This document shows positions 6,999 through 15,383 of a stretch of DNA of 64,000 nt, piece by piece. The stretch's first letter is position 1; every line of letters starts with the position of its first letter. Position numbers and translations under genes: made by a program. This DNA is from Psychroserpens sp. Hel_I_66 (GTDB lineage: Bacteria > Bacteroidota > Bacteroidia > Flavobacteriales > Flavobacteriaceae). The stretch spans positions 2,686,501 to 2,750,500 of the forward strand of contig NZ_JUGU01000001.1 of assembly GCF_000799465.1 (NCBI RefSeq), read 5' to 3'. The notes beneath the pieces were generated by a model, which was not told the DNA's origin, did not search any database, and worked only from the letters and a program-made list of their open reading frames with translations.

Positions 6999-8600
6999 TT
7001 AGGATTTTTTCTCCAATTTAAAAAATTCTATAAAACTTTCAGGATTCTCTACAATTCCACGATCTGAAATTATTTTTATATCAATATTTCTTTCTTTGGC
7101 TTTAAAAGCAAAATCGTCGAGAATTTCGATAATATCATTATCCAAGTATCTTGTTTTTCTTACATCTAACTCTAAGTAACTATTTTCAGGTAAATTATCC
7201 AATTCTTTTAAAATTGAAGCTTTATTAAAAAATGTTACTTCCTCAGCTAAAGTCATTTTTATTTTTCCATCATTTACATCTTCACCTTCTTTATGCAAAA
7301 AGTGGGAGTTTTGAAAACTTTTTATCAAAATGATAAAGATCCCAACCGCAAGTCCTAAACCAATACCTACCAATAAATCCGTAAATACGATTCCTACAAC
7401 CGTTACTATAAACGGTAGAAATTGCTTCCAACCCATATCATACATTTTCTTAAATAACGTGGGATTAGCTAATTTCCAACCAACGATGAAAAGCACTGCT
7501 GCTAATACAGATAAAGGAATTTTATTTAGTAATGTAGGAATCAAAATCACAGAAATTAACAGGAAAAAACCATGAATAATTGCAGAAATTTTTGTTCTAC
7601 CACCCGACTGAATATTTGCAGAACTTCTAACAATTACCTGTGTAATTGGAAGTCCTCCCACTAAACCTGAAAGAATATTTCCTGTCCCTTGCGCAAATAA
7701 CTCTCTATTAGTTGGCGTTACATTTTTATGTGGATCTAATTTATCAGTAGCTTCTACACATAATAATGTCTCTAAACTTGCTACCAATGCTATCGTAAAT
7801 GCGGTAATCCAAACTGCAGGATTATTGATGGCTGCGAAATTCGGAAAACTGAATTGGCCTCGAAATGACTCAAAATCGTCTGGAACAGGAACACTAACTA
7901 AATGTTCAGGGCTAATACCAAATTTATCATTTGAAGCAGTTAGAATATAATAGATAATTCCAACAACAACAGCTACAAGCGGTCCTTGTACTAGCTGGAA
8001 AAATTTACCTTTTTTAGATAAAACATTACTCCAAAGTAATAAAATCGCCAGAGAAATAAGTCCAATAAGCGTTGCTCCAATACTTATATTACCAATTGCA
8101 TCCATTATTCCGCTAAACGTGTTTCCTCCATCAACTTGTTGAAACGAAAAATCACCTTCGGGATCGGAATCATAACCAAAGAAATGCGGAATTTGTTTAA
8201 GAATAATAATTATTCCAATACCTGTCAACATACCTCTAATCACAGAAGACGGAAAAAAGTACCCTATAATACCAAAACGCAACGCACCAAATAATAGTTG
8301 TATTACACCTGCTATTACTACAGTGACAAGAAAAACCTTAAAGCCCTCTTGAAAACCTCCGTAAGTCTCTGTGAAGTCTTGAATTGCTAAAAATACAATA
8401 GCTGCTAATCCTGCTGCTGGACCACTTACTCCAATCTTAGAACCACTTAAAGCTCCTACTACGATTCCTCCTATAATTCCTGCTATAACACCAGAAAATA
8501 AAGGCGCTCCACTGGCTAGTGCAATACCCAAACACAAGGGTAATGCGACAAAAAATACAACTATACTAGCTGGTATGTCATTCTTAATATATTTAAACAT
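6999..8600 (-). CDS. SulP-family anion transporter (second; probable bicarbonate transporter)
   Basis: An inner-membrane protein of 533 residues. The SulP membrane domain fills residues 1-435 (PASIVVFFVALPLCLGIALA near the start, then GGLPITQVIVRSSANIQSGG) and is followed by a short STAS-like domain of about 95 residues (YLELDVRKTRYLDNDIIEIL). It is shorter than the first SulP and lacks the Glu/Lys-rich loop. Its carbonic anhydrase partner follows by 40 bp. Bicarbonate is the likely cargo by context. A small exported-protein gene with a good promoter lies 85 bp upstream and may head the operon. Confidence 0.92.
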   Translation of the reverse strand: MFKYIKNDIPASIVVFFVALPLCLGIALASGAPLFSGVIAGIIGGIVVGALSGSKIGVSGPAAGLAAIVFLAIQDFTETYGGFQEGFKVFLVTVVIAGVIQLLFGALRFGIIGYFFPSSVIRGMLTGIGIIIILKQIPHFFGYDSDPEGDFSFQQVDGGNTFSGIMDAIGNISIGATLIGLISLAILLLWSNVLSKKGKFFQLVQGPLVAVVVGIIYYILTASNDKFGISPEHLVSVPVPDDFESFRGQFSFPNFAAINNPAVWITAFTIALVASLETLLCVEATDKLDPHKNVTPTNRELFAQGTGNILSGLVGGLPITQVIVRSSANIQSGGRTKISAIIHGFFLLISVILIPTLLNKIPLSVLAAVLFIVGWKLANPTLFKKMYDMGWKQFLPFIVTVVGIVFTDLLVGIGLGLAVGIFIILIKSFQNSHFLHKEGEDVNDGKIKMTLAEEVTFFNKASILKELDNLPENSYLELDVRKTRYLDNDIIEILDDFAFKAKERNIDIKIISDRGIVENPESFIEFFKLEKKS

Positions 8601-8685
8601 TTAATATCTATTTGTGCTAAAGAAAATTTCGATAGCTAATTATTAATAATTAATTTTTAAGACAAATTTGTCCCTAATGATAATA

Positions 8686-8988
8686 TTAAGAAATGAATTC
8701 TGGAGGTGAAAAGATAATATTGAGATGAGGCTTTTGATAAGTTTTGAAGAAATAGGCAGTCTTATTGAATTTTTCCAAACTTTCAATATAAGTTATCAAC
8801 TTCATTGAGTTGTAGTAGAATATTTTGCCTTCTTTGGTAATATTATTTTCTTTTTCTTCCTCTTCTTCGGTTAAAGAATATAAACAAGAAATATCGATAG
8901 AATCGTCGATAACCATAATAACAGAAGGCGCTGTAATAAGCGCAGTAAATATCAAAAGAAAAAAAATGGATGATATTTTCTGTTTCAT
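8686..8988 (-). CDS. Small exported or membrane-anchored protein of unknown function
   Basis: The protein has 100 residues. An N-terminal hydrophobic segment (about residues 5-26, ISSIFFLLIFTALITAPSVI) acts as a signal peptide or anchor. It is followed by the short sequence DDSIDISCLYSL, a run of acidic residues (TEEEEEKENN, about 40-49) and a C-terminal part rich in Phe, Tyr and Lys. I recognise no named domain. It precedes the second SulP gene on the same strand with an 85-bp gap and no terminator, so it may be co-transcribed with the SulP-CA module. Its function is unknown. Confidence 0.7.
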   Translation of the reverse strand: MKQKISSIFFLLIFTALITAPSVIMVIDDSIDISCLYSLTEEEEEKENNITKEGKIFYYNSMKLITYIESLEKFNKTAYFFKTYQKPHLNIIFSPPEFIS

Positions 8989-9005
8989 AGTTGGTTTAAG
9001 ATTTA

Positions 9006-9013
9006 CAAATATA
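9006..9013 (-). promoter_or_regulatory. Promoter -7 box ahead of the small exported protein and second SulP-CA module
   Basis: TATATTTG on the minus strand, a perfect TAnnTTTG match, 17 bp upstream of the start codon at 8988. It separates this unit from batE, which stops at 9047. Confidence 0.5.
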
Positions 9014-9046
9014 GGACTAGAATTTCGAGATATGGTTAAAGATTGC

Positions 9047-9805
9047 CTAAAAATCTTTCAATAATTTGATATCGTCGTTTAGTATCCAGCCCATTTTACC
9101 GTCTGCTAATTTGATTTTCTTCCAATTAGATACAGTATCAACAACTTGTACCTTAGTGCCTTCATGAAGCTTAAAAGCCTCTGTACTTCTCAAATTTGGC
9201 TCACTTTTAATTTGACTTTCTTGAGCAAAAACAATAGCTGGCTGGTTTTTCTTTTCAAGACCATAACTGTTAAACGCAAATGAAAGCGCTATAAGCGCCA
9301 AAATTAAAAAAGACAGACTTGTTATAAATGTAAAACGCTTTTTAGAAGTGCTTTGAGAAAAATAATAGACTAAAAATAATAGCACAAAAAGGATTACCAA
9401 TACCACCGACACTTTAGCCCATTTATCAAAAACCATTATATTCGTCGCTTTTTTAATAAGTCTGGAAAAACCAACTTCTGGCACAACTTCAATATCATCA
9501 ATGGTCATATTTTTTGCAAAAGCTATATTGTTCAAAATATCTTTATCATTAGGCTTTAATAATAACGCTTTTTCATAATAATAAATACTTGGCGCAATGT
9601 GGTTTAATTTATAGTGCGCATTTGCGATATTGTAATATAGTTCTGCAGAGTGCTCTCCCTCTTCTAAAATAGAAGTGTATCTATTTAAAGCCTCTGTATA
9701 ATTACCCTCATTGTACAACGTATTTGCTTGTTCAAATGCTTTGTTGCCTTGTGCAAATGATAATGTTCCCAACAGAAATATAAATAAGTATAATATAGGT
9801 CTCAT
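9047..9805 (-). CDS. batE: BatE: TPR and SH3-like membrane protein of the aerotolerance operon
   Basis: From the ATG at 9805 (MRPILYLFIFLLGTLSFAQ) the protein has 252 residues: a signal peptide, two to three tetratricopeptide repeats (residues about 20-100, e.g. AELYYNIANAHYKLNHIAPS), two membrane segments (around 130-150 and 160-180) and a C-terminal bacterial SH3-like domain ending in GKMGWILNDDIKLL. This is the BatE layout of the Bacteroides aerotolerance operon. A GTG one codon earlier overlaps the batD stop; I prefer the ATG. It is the last gene of the operon. The proposed role is an envelope scaffold acting with the BatA/BatB von Willebrand proteins. Confidence 0.88.
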   Translation of the reverse strand: MRPILYLFIFLLGTLSFAQGNKAFEQANTLYNEGNYTEALNRYTSILEEGEHSAELYYNIANAHYKLNHIAPSIYYYEKALLLKPNDKDILNNIAFAKNMTIDDIEVVPEVGFSRLIKKATNIMVFDKWAKVSVVLVILFVLLFLVYYFSQSTSKKRFTFITSLSFLILALIALSFAFNSYGLEKKNQPAIVFAQESQIKSEPNLRSTEAFKLHEGTKVQVVDTVSNWKKIKLADGKMGWILNDDIKLLKDF

Positions 9806-9807
9806 CA

Positions 9808-11583
9808 CTATTGTATTTCTTTATCTATTGTTGAAATTGTAGAAGCTGCCTTATCATAATCCTGTTGCATTTCCACATTGGTGATTGGTGTATATCTCGC
9901 CAATTCACAGTGGTGTAAAATACTGATAAACTCTTTTACGGTTACTTCATTAACCTGACGCTCCACAAGAATCTCTTCTATTTTTTCTTTACTGAAATCA
10001 CTCGTTTCAATCTGTAATTTCGCTTTAAGGTAATTATGTAATGCTTTTTCAAGAGCAATATAAAACGCCTCTTTATCGCCTAATGATTTTTTAGCTTCAC
10101 TAAGATATTTCTTAGCAAGCCTATCTGCTTTTCTTATTTTATTTCCAAAGACATCTGCATTGCGTTTTTCACGCTCTCTACGAAAAACTATTGCCAATGG
10201 TATTAATAATAAAGGTGATAAAAGTGAGCCCCAAAATAGTGTAGATTTAAAAAATGGATCGCTTTGTATTGGTTTTAGATTCGCTTCGGTTTTTACAAAT
10301 GCAAATTGATCGCTATTTAAAGTCACTTCCTTTTTATCTGTATTTGCAGTTGCCAAATTATCGTCACCAGATGAGTTATTGATTGGTCCATCTATAACAT
10401 CAATTATTATTTCTCCAGAGGATACGCGTTTATAGGTTTCGCTCTCTAAATCAAAATAAGAAAACGAGACCGTTGGAATTGGATATTTACCCTTATACTG
10501 CGGAACAATGGTATACGTATCTGCAATTGACCCTTGCATGCCACCTAGATACGTTTTAATAGACTCATTGTGCTCTGGTTCGTAAACTTCCAAAGAACTT
10601 GGTAAGGTCAACTTTGGTAGCTGAAACAATTTCAAATTCCCTGTTCCTGTAACTTCGACGGTGGCTTGTAAACTTTCCGAAGCATTTAAATTAGATTTTG
10701 AGGTCATCACATTAAACTTAAAATCTCCAACTGCTCCAGTAAAATCATCTGGTTTTCCTTCTTCTGGCAATGGTTTTACGTTAATGGTTCTACTTCCTGC
10801 GGAAACGGTACGGTTGGTTTGCGCCATGTGCCTTCCACCAAAAATATCGCGTCTGTTTGTTGGTACCTCAACAGTAATATCTAATGTTAAAGGTTCTATT
10901 TCCAGTTTTCCTGATTTTTGTGGGTAAAGTACCGTTTTCCGAAGCACTACAAATCGATAATCTTCTCCTTTATATGTACCGTTTTGCACTCGCAAACCCT
11001 TGGTATCTATCTTTTGGCTCCAAAAATCATTGTAACGTGGATTATCAACTTCCCGCCAATTGCTCACACCTGTATTTGGAGAAACATAAAGTTTATAGAC
11101 TACCGTGATGGCCTCGTTGAGATAAGGGTCAGACTTTGAAACTTCTGCCACTAAATGGATGTTTTCTGTAGCCTGACCTTCTACATTGTAAGGATCGTTA
11201 GGTCGTTTAACCTCATCGGTCACCTGAACCGTAACCGCATCTGTTTTATAAATCTTGCCCTCAATTTCAATGCTCGCACTATTTATGGTAAATCTTCCCT
11301 TTTTTTGTGGTGCCAAGAAATAGCTGTACGTTTTTGCATAAGAATGAGCTCCATTAAGCCAAGAGTTACTAACCGATGTATTTGGTCCACCAATGACCTG
11401 AAAGTTCTCAAAATCTGGCGCGTTAAAATTATCGCCATCCTTATTCATTGTGAAATCGATTCGCAAACGTTCGTTTTGACCTAATTTAGTCTTACTTACT
11501 TTAGCTTCAAATTTGACCTGAGCAAACATCATACTCGATGAGAGTACGATTAATAAAATAGATATGTGTTTTATGAGTTTCAT
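9808..11583 (-). CDS. batD: BatD-family envelope protein
   Basis: A 591-residue protein with a signal peptide (residues 1-21), a long periplasmic part built of immunoglobulin-like beta domains, one membrane segment near residues 446-466 and a cytoplasmic helical tail (ALEKALHNYLKAKL and following). This is the oxygen-tolerance protein BatD. Its second beta domain (about residues 140-250, LYVSPNTGVSNW ... NGTYKGEDYRFVVLRK) has a separate short relative encoded just upstream at 11607-12113. Its stop touches the start of batE, indicating translational coupling. The precise biochemical role of BatD is not known; the family is tied to aerobic and envelope stress. Confidence 0.9.
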   Translation of the reverse strand: MKLIKHISILLIVLSSSMMFAQVKFEAKVSKTKLGQNERLRIDFTMNKDGDNFNAPDFENFQVIGGPNTSVSNSWLNGAHSYAKTYSYFLAPQKKGRFTINSASIEIEGKIYKTDAVTVQVTDEVKRPNDPYNVEGQATENIHLVAEVSKSDPYLNEAITVVYKLYVSPNTGVSNWREVDNPRYNDFWSQKIDTKGLRVQNGTYKGEDYRFVVLRKTVLYPQKSGKLEIEPLTLDITVEVPTNRRDIFGGRHMAQTNRTVSAGSRTINVKPLPEEGKPDDFTGAVGDFKFNVMTSKSNLNASESLQATVEVTGTGNLKLFQLPKLTLPSSLEVYEPEHNESIKTYLGGMQGSIADTYTIVPQYKGKYPIPTVSFSYFDLESETYKRVSSGEIIIDVIDGPINNSSGDDNLATANTDKKEVTLNSDQFAFVKTEANLKPIQSDPFFKSTLFWGSLLSPLLLIPLAIVFRREREKRNADVFGNKIRKADRLAKKYLSEAKKSLGDKEAFYIALEKALHNYLKAKLQIETSDFSKEKIEEILVERQVNEVTVKEFISILHHCELARYTPITNVEMQQDYDKAASTISTIDKEIQ

Positions 11584-11606
11584 CTCAATTTTTTTCTTCG
11601 GAAATG

Positions 11607-12113
11607 TTATGACTTCACATTAATTTTTAATGCATTAGACTTCATTTTCAATATAACTTCTTTCATTGAAAAACCAAGTCCTTCGTTTGTATTCGTTTTT
11701 TCTGCAACCTTAGCGGTTACTTCTAATTGTAAAGGCTCAAAATTGAACTCACCTTGGTGTATTGCTTTAATTTCATCCTTTTTTATGATAACCATTCGGT
11801 AAGGCTTGCCTTTATACGTTACGTTTTCAATAAGTAGATTTTCTAACTTTATGTCGTTTTGACTAAACCCGTCATAAGTTGGTTTTTCTATCAGTTTCCA
11901 ATTTGAAATACCAACGTCTTGTGAAACATAAAGACGATACTCAATGTTGATTATTCCATCTACGGAAACTTGATCGCTAGACATTTTGGCAATTATATGA
12001 ACAGCTTCATTTAAATTATTATCATTAGCTTTAATTGCTTCTTTTTCTTGAGCAAAACCCATACCAACTGCGAATATTGTGACGAACAAAAATAGATGTT
12101 TCAAATTTCTCAT
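11607..12113 (-). CDS. Short BatD-like single-domain secreted protein
   Basis: The protein has 168 residues: a signal peptide (FLFVTIFAVGMGFAQ) and one beta domain that aligns with residues 140-250 of the full BatD encoded next to it. Shared positions include LYVSxxxGxSNW, the TYKGxxYRxVxxKK segment and an FEPLxLEVT-like strand. It lacks the other Ig-like domains, the membrane anchor and the cytoplasmic tail. It is therefore a single-domain paralogue, not a frameshifted piece: it has its own start, signal peptide and stop. It lies in the operon between batC and batD with a 23-bp gap to batD. Four copies of an 8-bp tandem repeat lie 13 bp upstream of its start codon and may affect its translation. 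Confidence 0.78.
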   Translation of the reverse strand: MRNLKHLFLFVTIFAVGMGFAQEKEAIKANDNNLNEAVHIIAKMSSDQVSVDGIINIEYRLYVSQDVGISNWKLIEKPTYDGFSQNDIKLENLLIENVTYKGKPYRMVIIKKDEIKAIHQGEFNFEPLQLEVTAKVAEKTNTNEGLGFSMKEVILKMKSNALKINVKS

Positions 12114-12125
12114 GAAGATGTAATA

Positions 12126-12157
12126 TGTGTTTCTGTGTTTCTGTGTTTCTGTGTTTT
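12126..12157. repeat. 8-bp tandem repeat, four copies
   Basis: TGTGTTTC repeated three times and then TGTGTTTT; in the sense of the operon it reads GAAACACA. It ends 13 bp before the start codon of the short BatD-like gene, where a ribosome would dock. Confidence 0.9.
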
Positions 12158-12182
12158 GAACTATAAGTTTGAAAGCTGTTTA

Positions 12183-13013
12183 TTACCAATCTTTTTCTGG
12201 TTTTACCTTAACACCTTTTTGTTTTTCGGCATTTATTTTTTCCTGAACCTTTTGTTCATTGTTATTCATCGCTTCCAGCAAATTCTTTATTTGCTGAGGT
12301 GAAAGTTGACCTGGTTGAGGCTTAGGTTGTCCTTCTTCTTTTTTATCGTCTTTCTTTTCGCCATCGCCTTTATTTTTTTCATCTTTAGGCTTACCATCTT
12401 CATCTTTTTCATCTTCACCATCTTTCTTGTCTTGGTCGCCTTCGTCTTTAGGATCTTCTTTTTTCTCGTCTTCCTTCTTATCTTCTTTTTTATCTTCGTC
12501 TTCTTTGTCCTCGTCTTTTTTATCTTCTTCCTTATCCTGTTCTTGCTGTTGTTGTGCAGCACATTCTTTCGCTATGGCAAGGTTGTAGCGTGTTTCATCA
12601 TCGGTTGGGTCGCTACGCAATGCGTTTTTGTAAGCTTCTACCGCTTCTTTGCATAGTTCCTCTTTCATTAACACGTTCCCAATATTGTGATAGGCTTTGT
12701 GTTTTTCTTCTTTTGAAGTTGCGTTTTTTGCAGCTTCTGTGTGACGATACAAAGCTTCGTCGTAGTTGCCTTTGTCGTAGTAAGTGTTTCCTAAATTATA
12801 AGAGCCCGCAACTACAGATGGCGATTGAGAAATGGCTTTTCTATACTCCATCTCTGCATTGATGTAATTATCTGCATCGATAAGCTCATTGCCTTCATAG
12901 ACATAATTTTTAGCATTCTCCAGCGCTAACTGTTGTTCTTTTTCTTTATCTTTTTGTTGTGCAAAAGAAAAGCTTGCAACACAAATTAGGATGTAGGTTA
13001 TGTATAATTTCAT
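12183..13013 (-). CDS. batC: BatC: TPR protein with charged Lys/Asp/Glu linker
   Basis: A 276-residue exported protein. It has a signal peptide (residues 1-18), three tetratricopeptide repeats at about 28-150 (VAGSYNLGNTYYDKGNYDEA; HKAYHNIGNVLMKEELCKEA; DETRYNLAIAKECAAQQ), a low-complexity charged linker of about 75 residues made almost only of Lys, Asp and Glu (about 155-232), and a short C-terminal helical part (LSPQQIKNLLEAMNNNEQKV). This layout is BatC. The linker should be a flexible polyelectrolyte in the periplasm. The gene lies in the operon between batB (175-bp gap) and the short BatD-like gene. Confidence 0.88.
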   Translation of the reverse strand: MKLYITYILICVASFSFAQQKDKEKEQQLALENAKNYVYEGNELIDADNYINAEMEYRKAISQSPSVVAGSYNLGNTYYDKGNYDEALYRHTEAAKNATSKEEKHKAYHNIGNVLMKEELCKEAVEAYKNALRSDPTDDETRYNLAIAKECAAQQQQEQDKEEDKKDEDKEDEDKKEDKKEDEKKEDPKDEGDQDKKDGEDEKDEDGKPKDEKNKGDGEKKDDKKEEGQPKPQPGQLSPQQIKNLLEAMNNNEQKVQEKINAEKQKGVKVKPEKDW

Positions 13014-13188
13014 AGATTAAAATCAGTTTTTGTTTTTACGAAAACGCATCAACAAAATGCTTAGCAAGATATAAAACTAGTGAATTTGTTATAGTTAAAG
13101 ATTTTATAAAATATTGGAAGGGTTATTGTTGTATGAAATATTGGTTAACAAGACCAGACTTTCACATCATAACATTTCCGAAGCAACC

Positions 13189-14232
13189 CTAAAAATTCTC
13201 ATTAAATAAATTGAGTCGTTTTAACCAAGCGGTTTTACGCTCCAGAAAGAAAATATCCAAGAATAAAAAGAAAATCCCAAAACCTAAAAACCATTGAAAT
13301 TGGTCTTTATAATCTGCAAATTCCTTGGCTTCAAATTCAGTTTTATCCATTCGGTTTAAAATATCTTTGATCTCTTTGATAACGTCTGCGGTGTTATTAC
13401 CATTAATGTAAGCACCATTGGCTTCGTCTGCGATATTTCTTAAAGTCTCTTCATTGAGTTTGGTTACAACGGTCTCGCCTTGGTTGTCTTTTTTGTAGTT
13501 GAGCAAAACGCCATTACGCTTGATTGGGATTGGACCACCTTTAACGTCACCAACACCAATAGTAAAAATCCTGATGCCTTCGTCACTCGCCTCATCAGCC
13601 ACATTACTCGCGACATCGCTGTGATCTTCTCCATCTGAAATAATGATCAACACACGATTGGTTTGCTCTTCATCATCAAAATAGGTTTTTGCCAATTCTA
13701 TAGCTTCATTGATTGCTGTACCTTGGGAGGAGAGCATATCTGTATTCATGTTGTTGAGAAACATTTTTGCTGAAGAATAGTCTGTCGTAATCGGTAACTG
13801 CGGAAACGCTTTTCCAGCATAAGCGATGATCCCAACACGATCACTTGCCAAGCTGTTGATAATTTGTGTGACGAGCTGTTTTGATTTCTCGAGACGGTTG
13901 GGTGCAACGTCTTCTGCCAGCATACTTTTTGAAACATCTACTGCAAAAACGATATCTACACCTTGGCGTTTTACGGTTTCCAGCTTGGTGCCAATTTTTG
14001 GATTGACCAATGCAATGGCGAAACAAGCTACTGCCAAACTAAGCACAACAATTTTTAAAATAGACTTAAATAACGATTGATTGGGACTCAAACGTTTCAA
14101 TATTTTTGAGTTAGCGAAACGTTTTTGAGTTCTGTATTTCCAAAATTGAAGTATGGCAAACAGTAAGATAATTACTGGGATTGCCAGCAATATCCAAAAC
14201 CATACTTTTTCTTCTAATTGAAAATCGAACAT
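13189..14232 (-). CDS. batB: BatB: von Willebrand factor A membrane protein
   Basis: A 347-residue inner-membrane protein with hydrophobic segments at about residues 11-30, 57-76 and 315-335. A von Willebrand A domain faces the periplasm (residues about 90-300). The metal-ion-dependent adhesion site is intact: Asp99, Ser101 and Ser103 in DVSKS, with a later SDGEDHSD motif. BatA and BatB are paralogues that form envelope complexes in bacteria with bat operons, probably regulated by the MoxR ATPase. The adjacent batA product carries the same Asp99 position. A 146-bp gap with tandem repeats separates it from batA. Confidence 0.92.
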   Translation of the reverse strand: MFDFQLEEKVWFWILLAIPVIILLFAILQFWKYRTQKRFANSKILKRLSPNQSLFKSILKIVVLSLAVACFAIALVNPKIGTKLETVKRQGVDIVFAVDVSKSMLAEDVAPNRLEKSKQLVTQIINSLASDRVGIIAYAGKAFPQLPITTDYSSAKMFLNNMNTDMLSSQGTAINEAIELAKTYFDDEEQTNRVLIIISDGEDHSDVASNVADEASDEGIRIFTIGVGDVKGGPIPIKRNGVLLNYKKDNQGETVVTKLNEETLRNIADEANGAYINGNNTADVIKEIKDILNRMDKTEFEAKEFADYKDQFQWFLGFGIFFLFLDIFFLERKTAWLKRLNLFNENF

Positions 14233-14292
14233 TCTTTATATTGTTTATTTGTTTTTTGTGGAACTGTTTAGTTGTTCTCCTCTTTTCGCTTT

Positions 14293-14326
14293 AAACCTTA
14301 TATCTTATTAAACCTTATATCTTATC
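14293..14326. repeat. 17-bp direct tandem duplication
   Basis: AAACCTTATATCTTATT directly followed by AAACCTTATATCTTATC (one mismatch), in the batA-batB gap next to the 7-bp repeat tract. Confidence 0.85.
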
Positions 14327-14331
14327 CCTCT

Positions 14332-14373
<42 letters not shown>

Positions 14374-14378
14374 TGTCC

Positions 14379-15383
14379 TTAAACAAAACTTCTAAAAACC
14401 GTAAACCTGAGCAAAACTTCAATAAGCAGTAAACCTAAAGCGATTAAAATCAACGGACGGTATTTTTCATCATACGTCGTGTATTTGATTTCTTCGATTT
14501 CGGTTTTTTCTAGTTTATTGATTTCGTTATAAATTTCTTTTAGTTTCTTGTTATCTGTTGCTCTAAAATATCTTCCACCAGTGACGTCTGCTATCTCGTT
14601 GAGGAGCGCTTCATCGATTTCGACTTGCACTCTTCGGTATTGAAAATTTCCGTTAGGTAAAATAGTATATGGTGATAGCGCCATACCGTTTGTTCCCAAA
14701 CCGATTGTATAGACTTTGATACCATATTCTACTGCGAGTTCACTTGCAATTTTAGGATCTATAAAACCGGAATTGTTAACTCCATCTGTTAACAGTATAA
14801 TGATTTTACTCTTGGCTTTACTATCTTTTAATCGGTTCACAGAGGTTGCCAGTCCCATACCAATGGCTGTTCCACCTTCAATGATAGTATTGTATTTTAT
14901 ATCTCTTAGCGAGCGCAACACAATCCCTTTATCACTCGTAATTGGTGTTTTTGTATAGCTCTCTCCTGCATATTCTACCAAACCAATTCTATCGTTTGGT
15001 CGTCCTTTTATAAACTCTGACGCTACATTTTTTAATGCTTCCAAACGGTTTGGCAATAGATCTTTTGCCAGCATACTTGCAGAGACATCTATTGCCATTA
15101 CAATGTCAATACCTTTGGTGGTTTTTGTTTTTGTAGTCTCGTCTGACGTCCGAGGTCTTGCCAAAGCAACAATTAAAAATGCAAGTGCCAACAAACGTAA
15201 TACAAATAATAACGGACGTAACTTTGGAAGCAAAGAATTACCAACCTTAAAGCCTTTAATGCTTGACATTTTAAGTTCTGCAGTTTGTCTTTTACGCTTA
15301 AAAAAGTACCATAAAATTGCTAATGGTAGCAGTAGAAACAACCAGAAAAACTCTTTATTTAAAAATTCTATTCCTTCAAACAT
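14379..15383 (-). CDS. batA: BatA: von Willebrand factor A membrane protein
   Basis: A 334-residue inner-membrane protein, with membrane segments at about residues 12-29, 56-75 and 308-326 around a periplasmic von Willebrand A domain. The metal site is intact (Asp99, Ser101, Ser103 in DVSAS), with LLTDGVNNSG as the later motif. Its ATG overlaps the stop of the upstream BatD-like gene by one base (TAATG), so translation is coupled. It is the BatA component of the aerotolerance system, expected to work with BatB and under the MoxR-type ATPase at the head of the operon. Confidence 0.92.
   Translation of the reverse strand: MFEGIEFLNKEFFWLFLLLPLAILWYFFKRKRQTAELKMSSIKGFKVGNSLLPKLRPLLFVLRLLALAFLIVALARPRTSDETTKTKTTKGIDIVMAIDVSASMLAKDLLPNRLEALKNVASEFIKGRPNDRIGLVEYAGESYTKTPITSDKGIVLRSLRDIKYNTIIEGGTAIGMGLATSVNRLKDSKAKSKIIILLTDGVNNSGFIDPKIASELAVEYGIKVYTIGLGTNGMALSPYTILPNGNFQYRRVQVEIDEALLNEIADVTGGRYFRATDNKKLKEIYNEINKLEKTEIEEIKYTTYDEKYRPLILIALGLLLIEVLLRFTVFRSFV

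Noticed and set aside
12306..12656. Long plus-strand frame of hydrophobic Phe/Ile-rich sequence
   Set aside because: It is antisense to the Lys/Asp/Glu linker of BatC; codons such as TTT and TTC arise from complementing AAA/GAA. No promoter, signal or homology.
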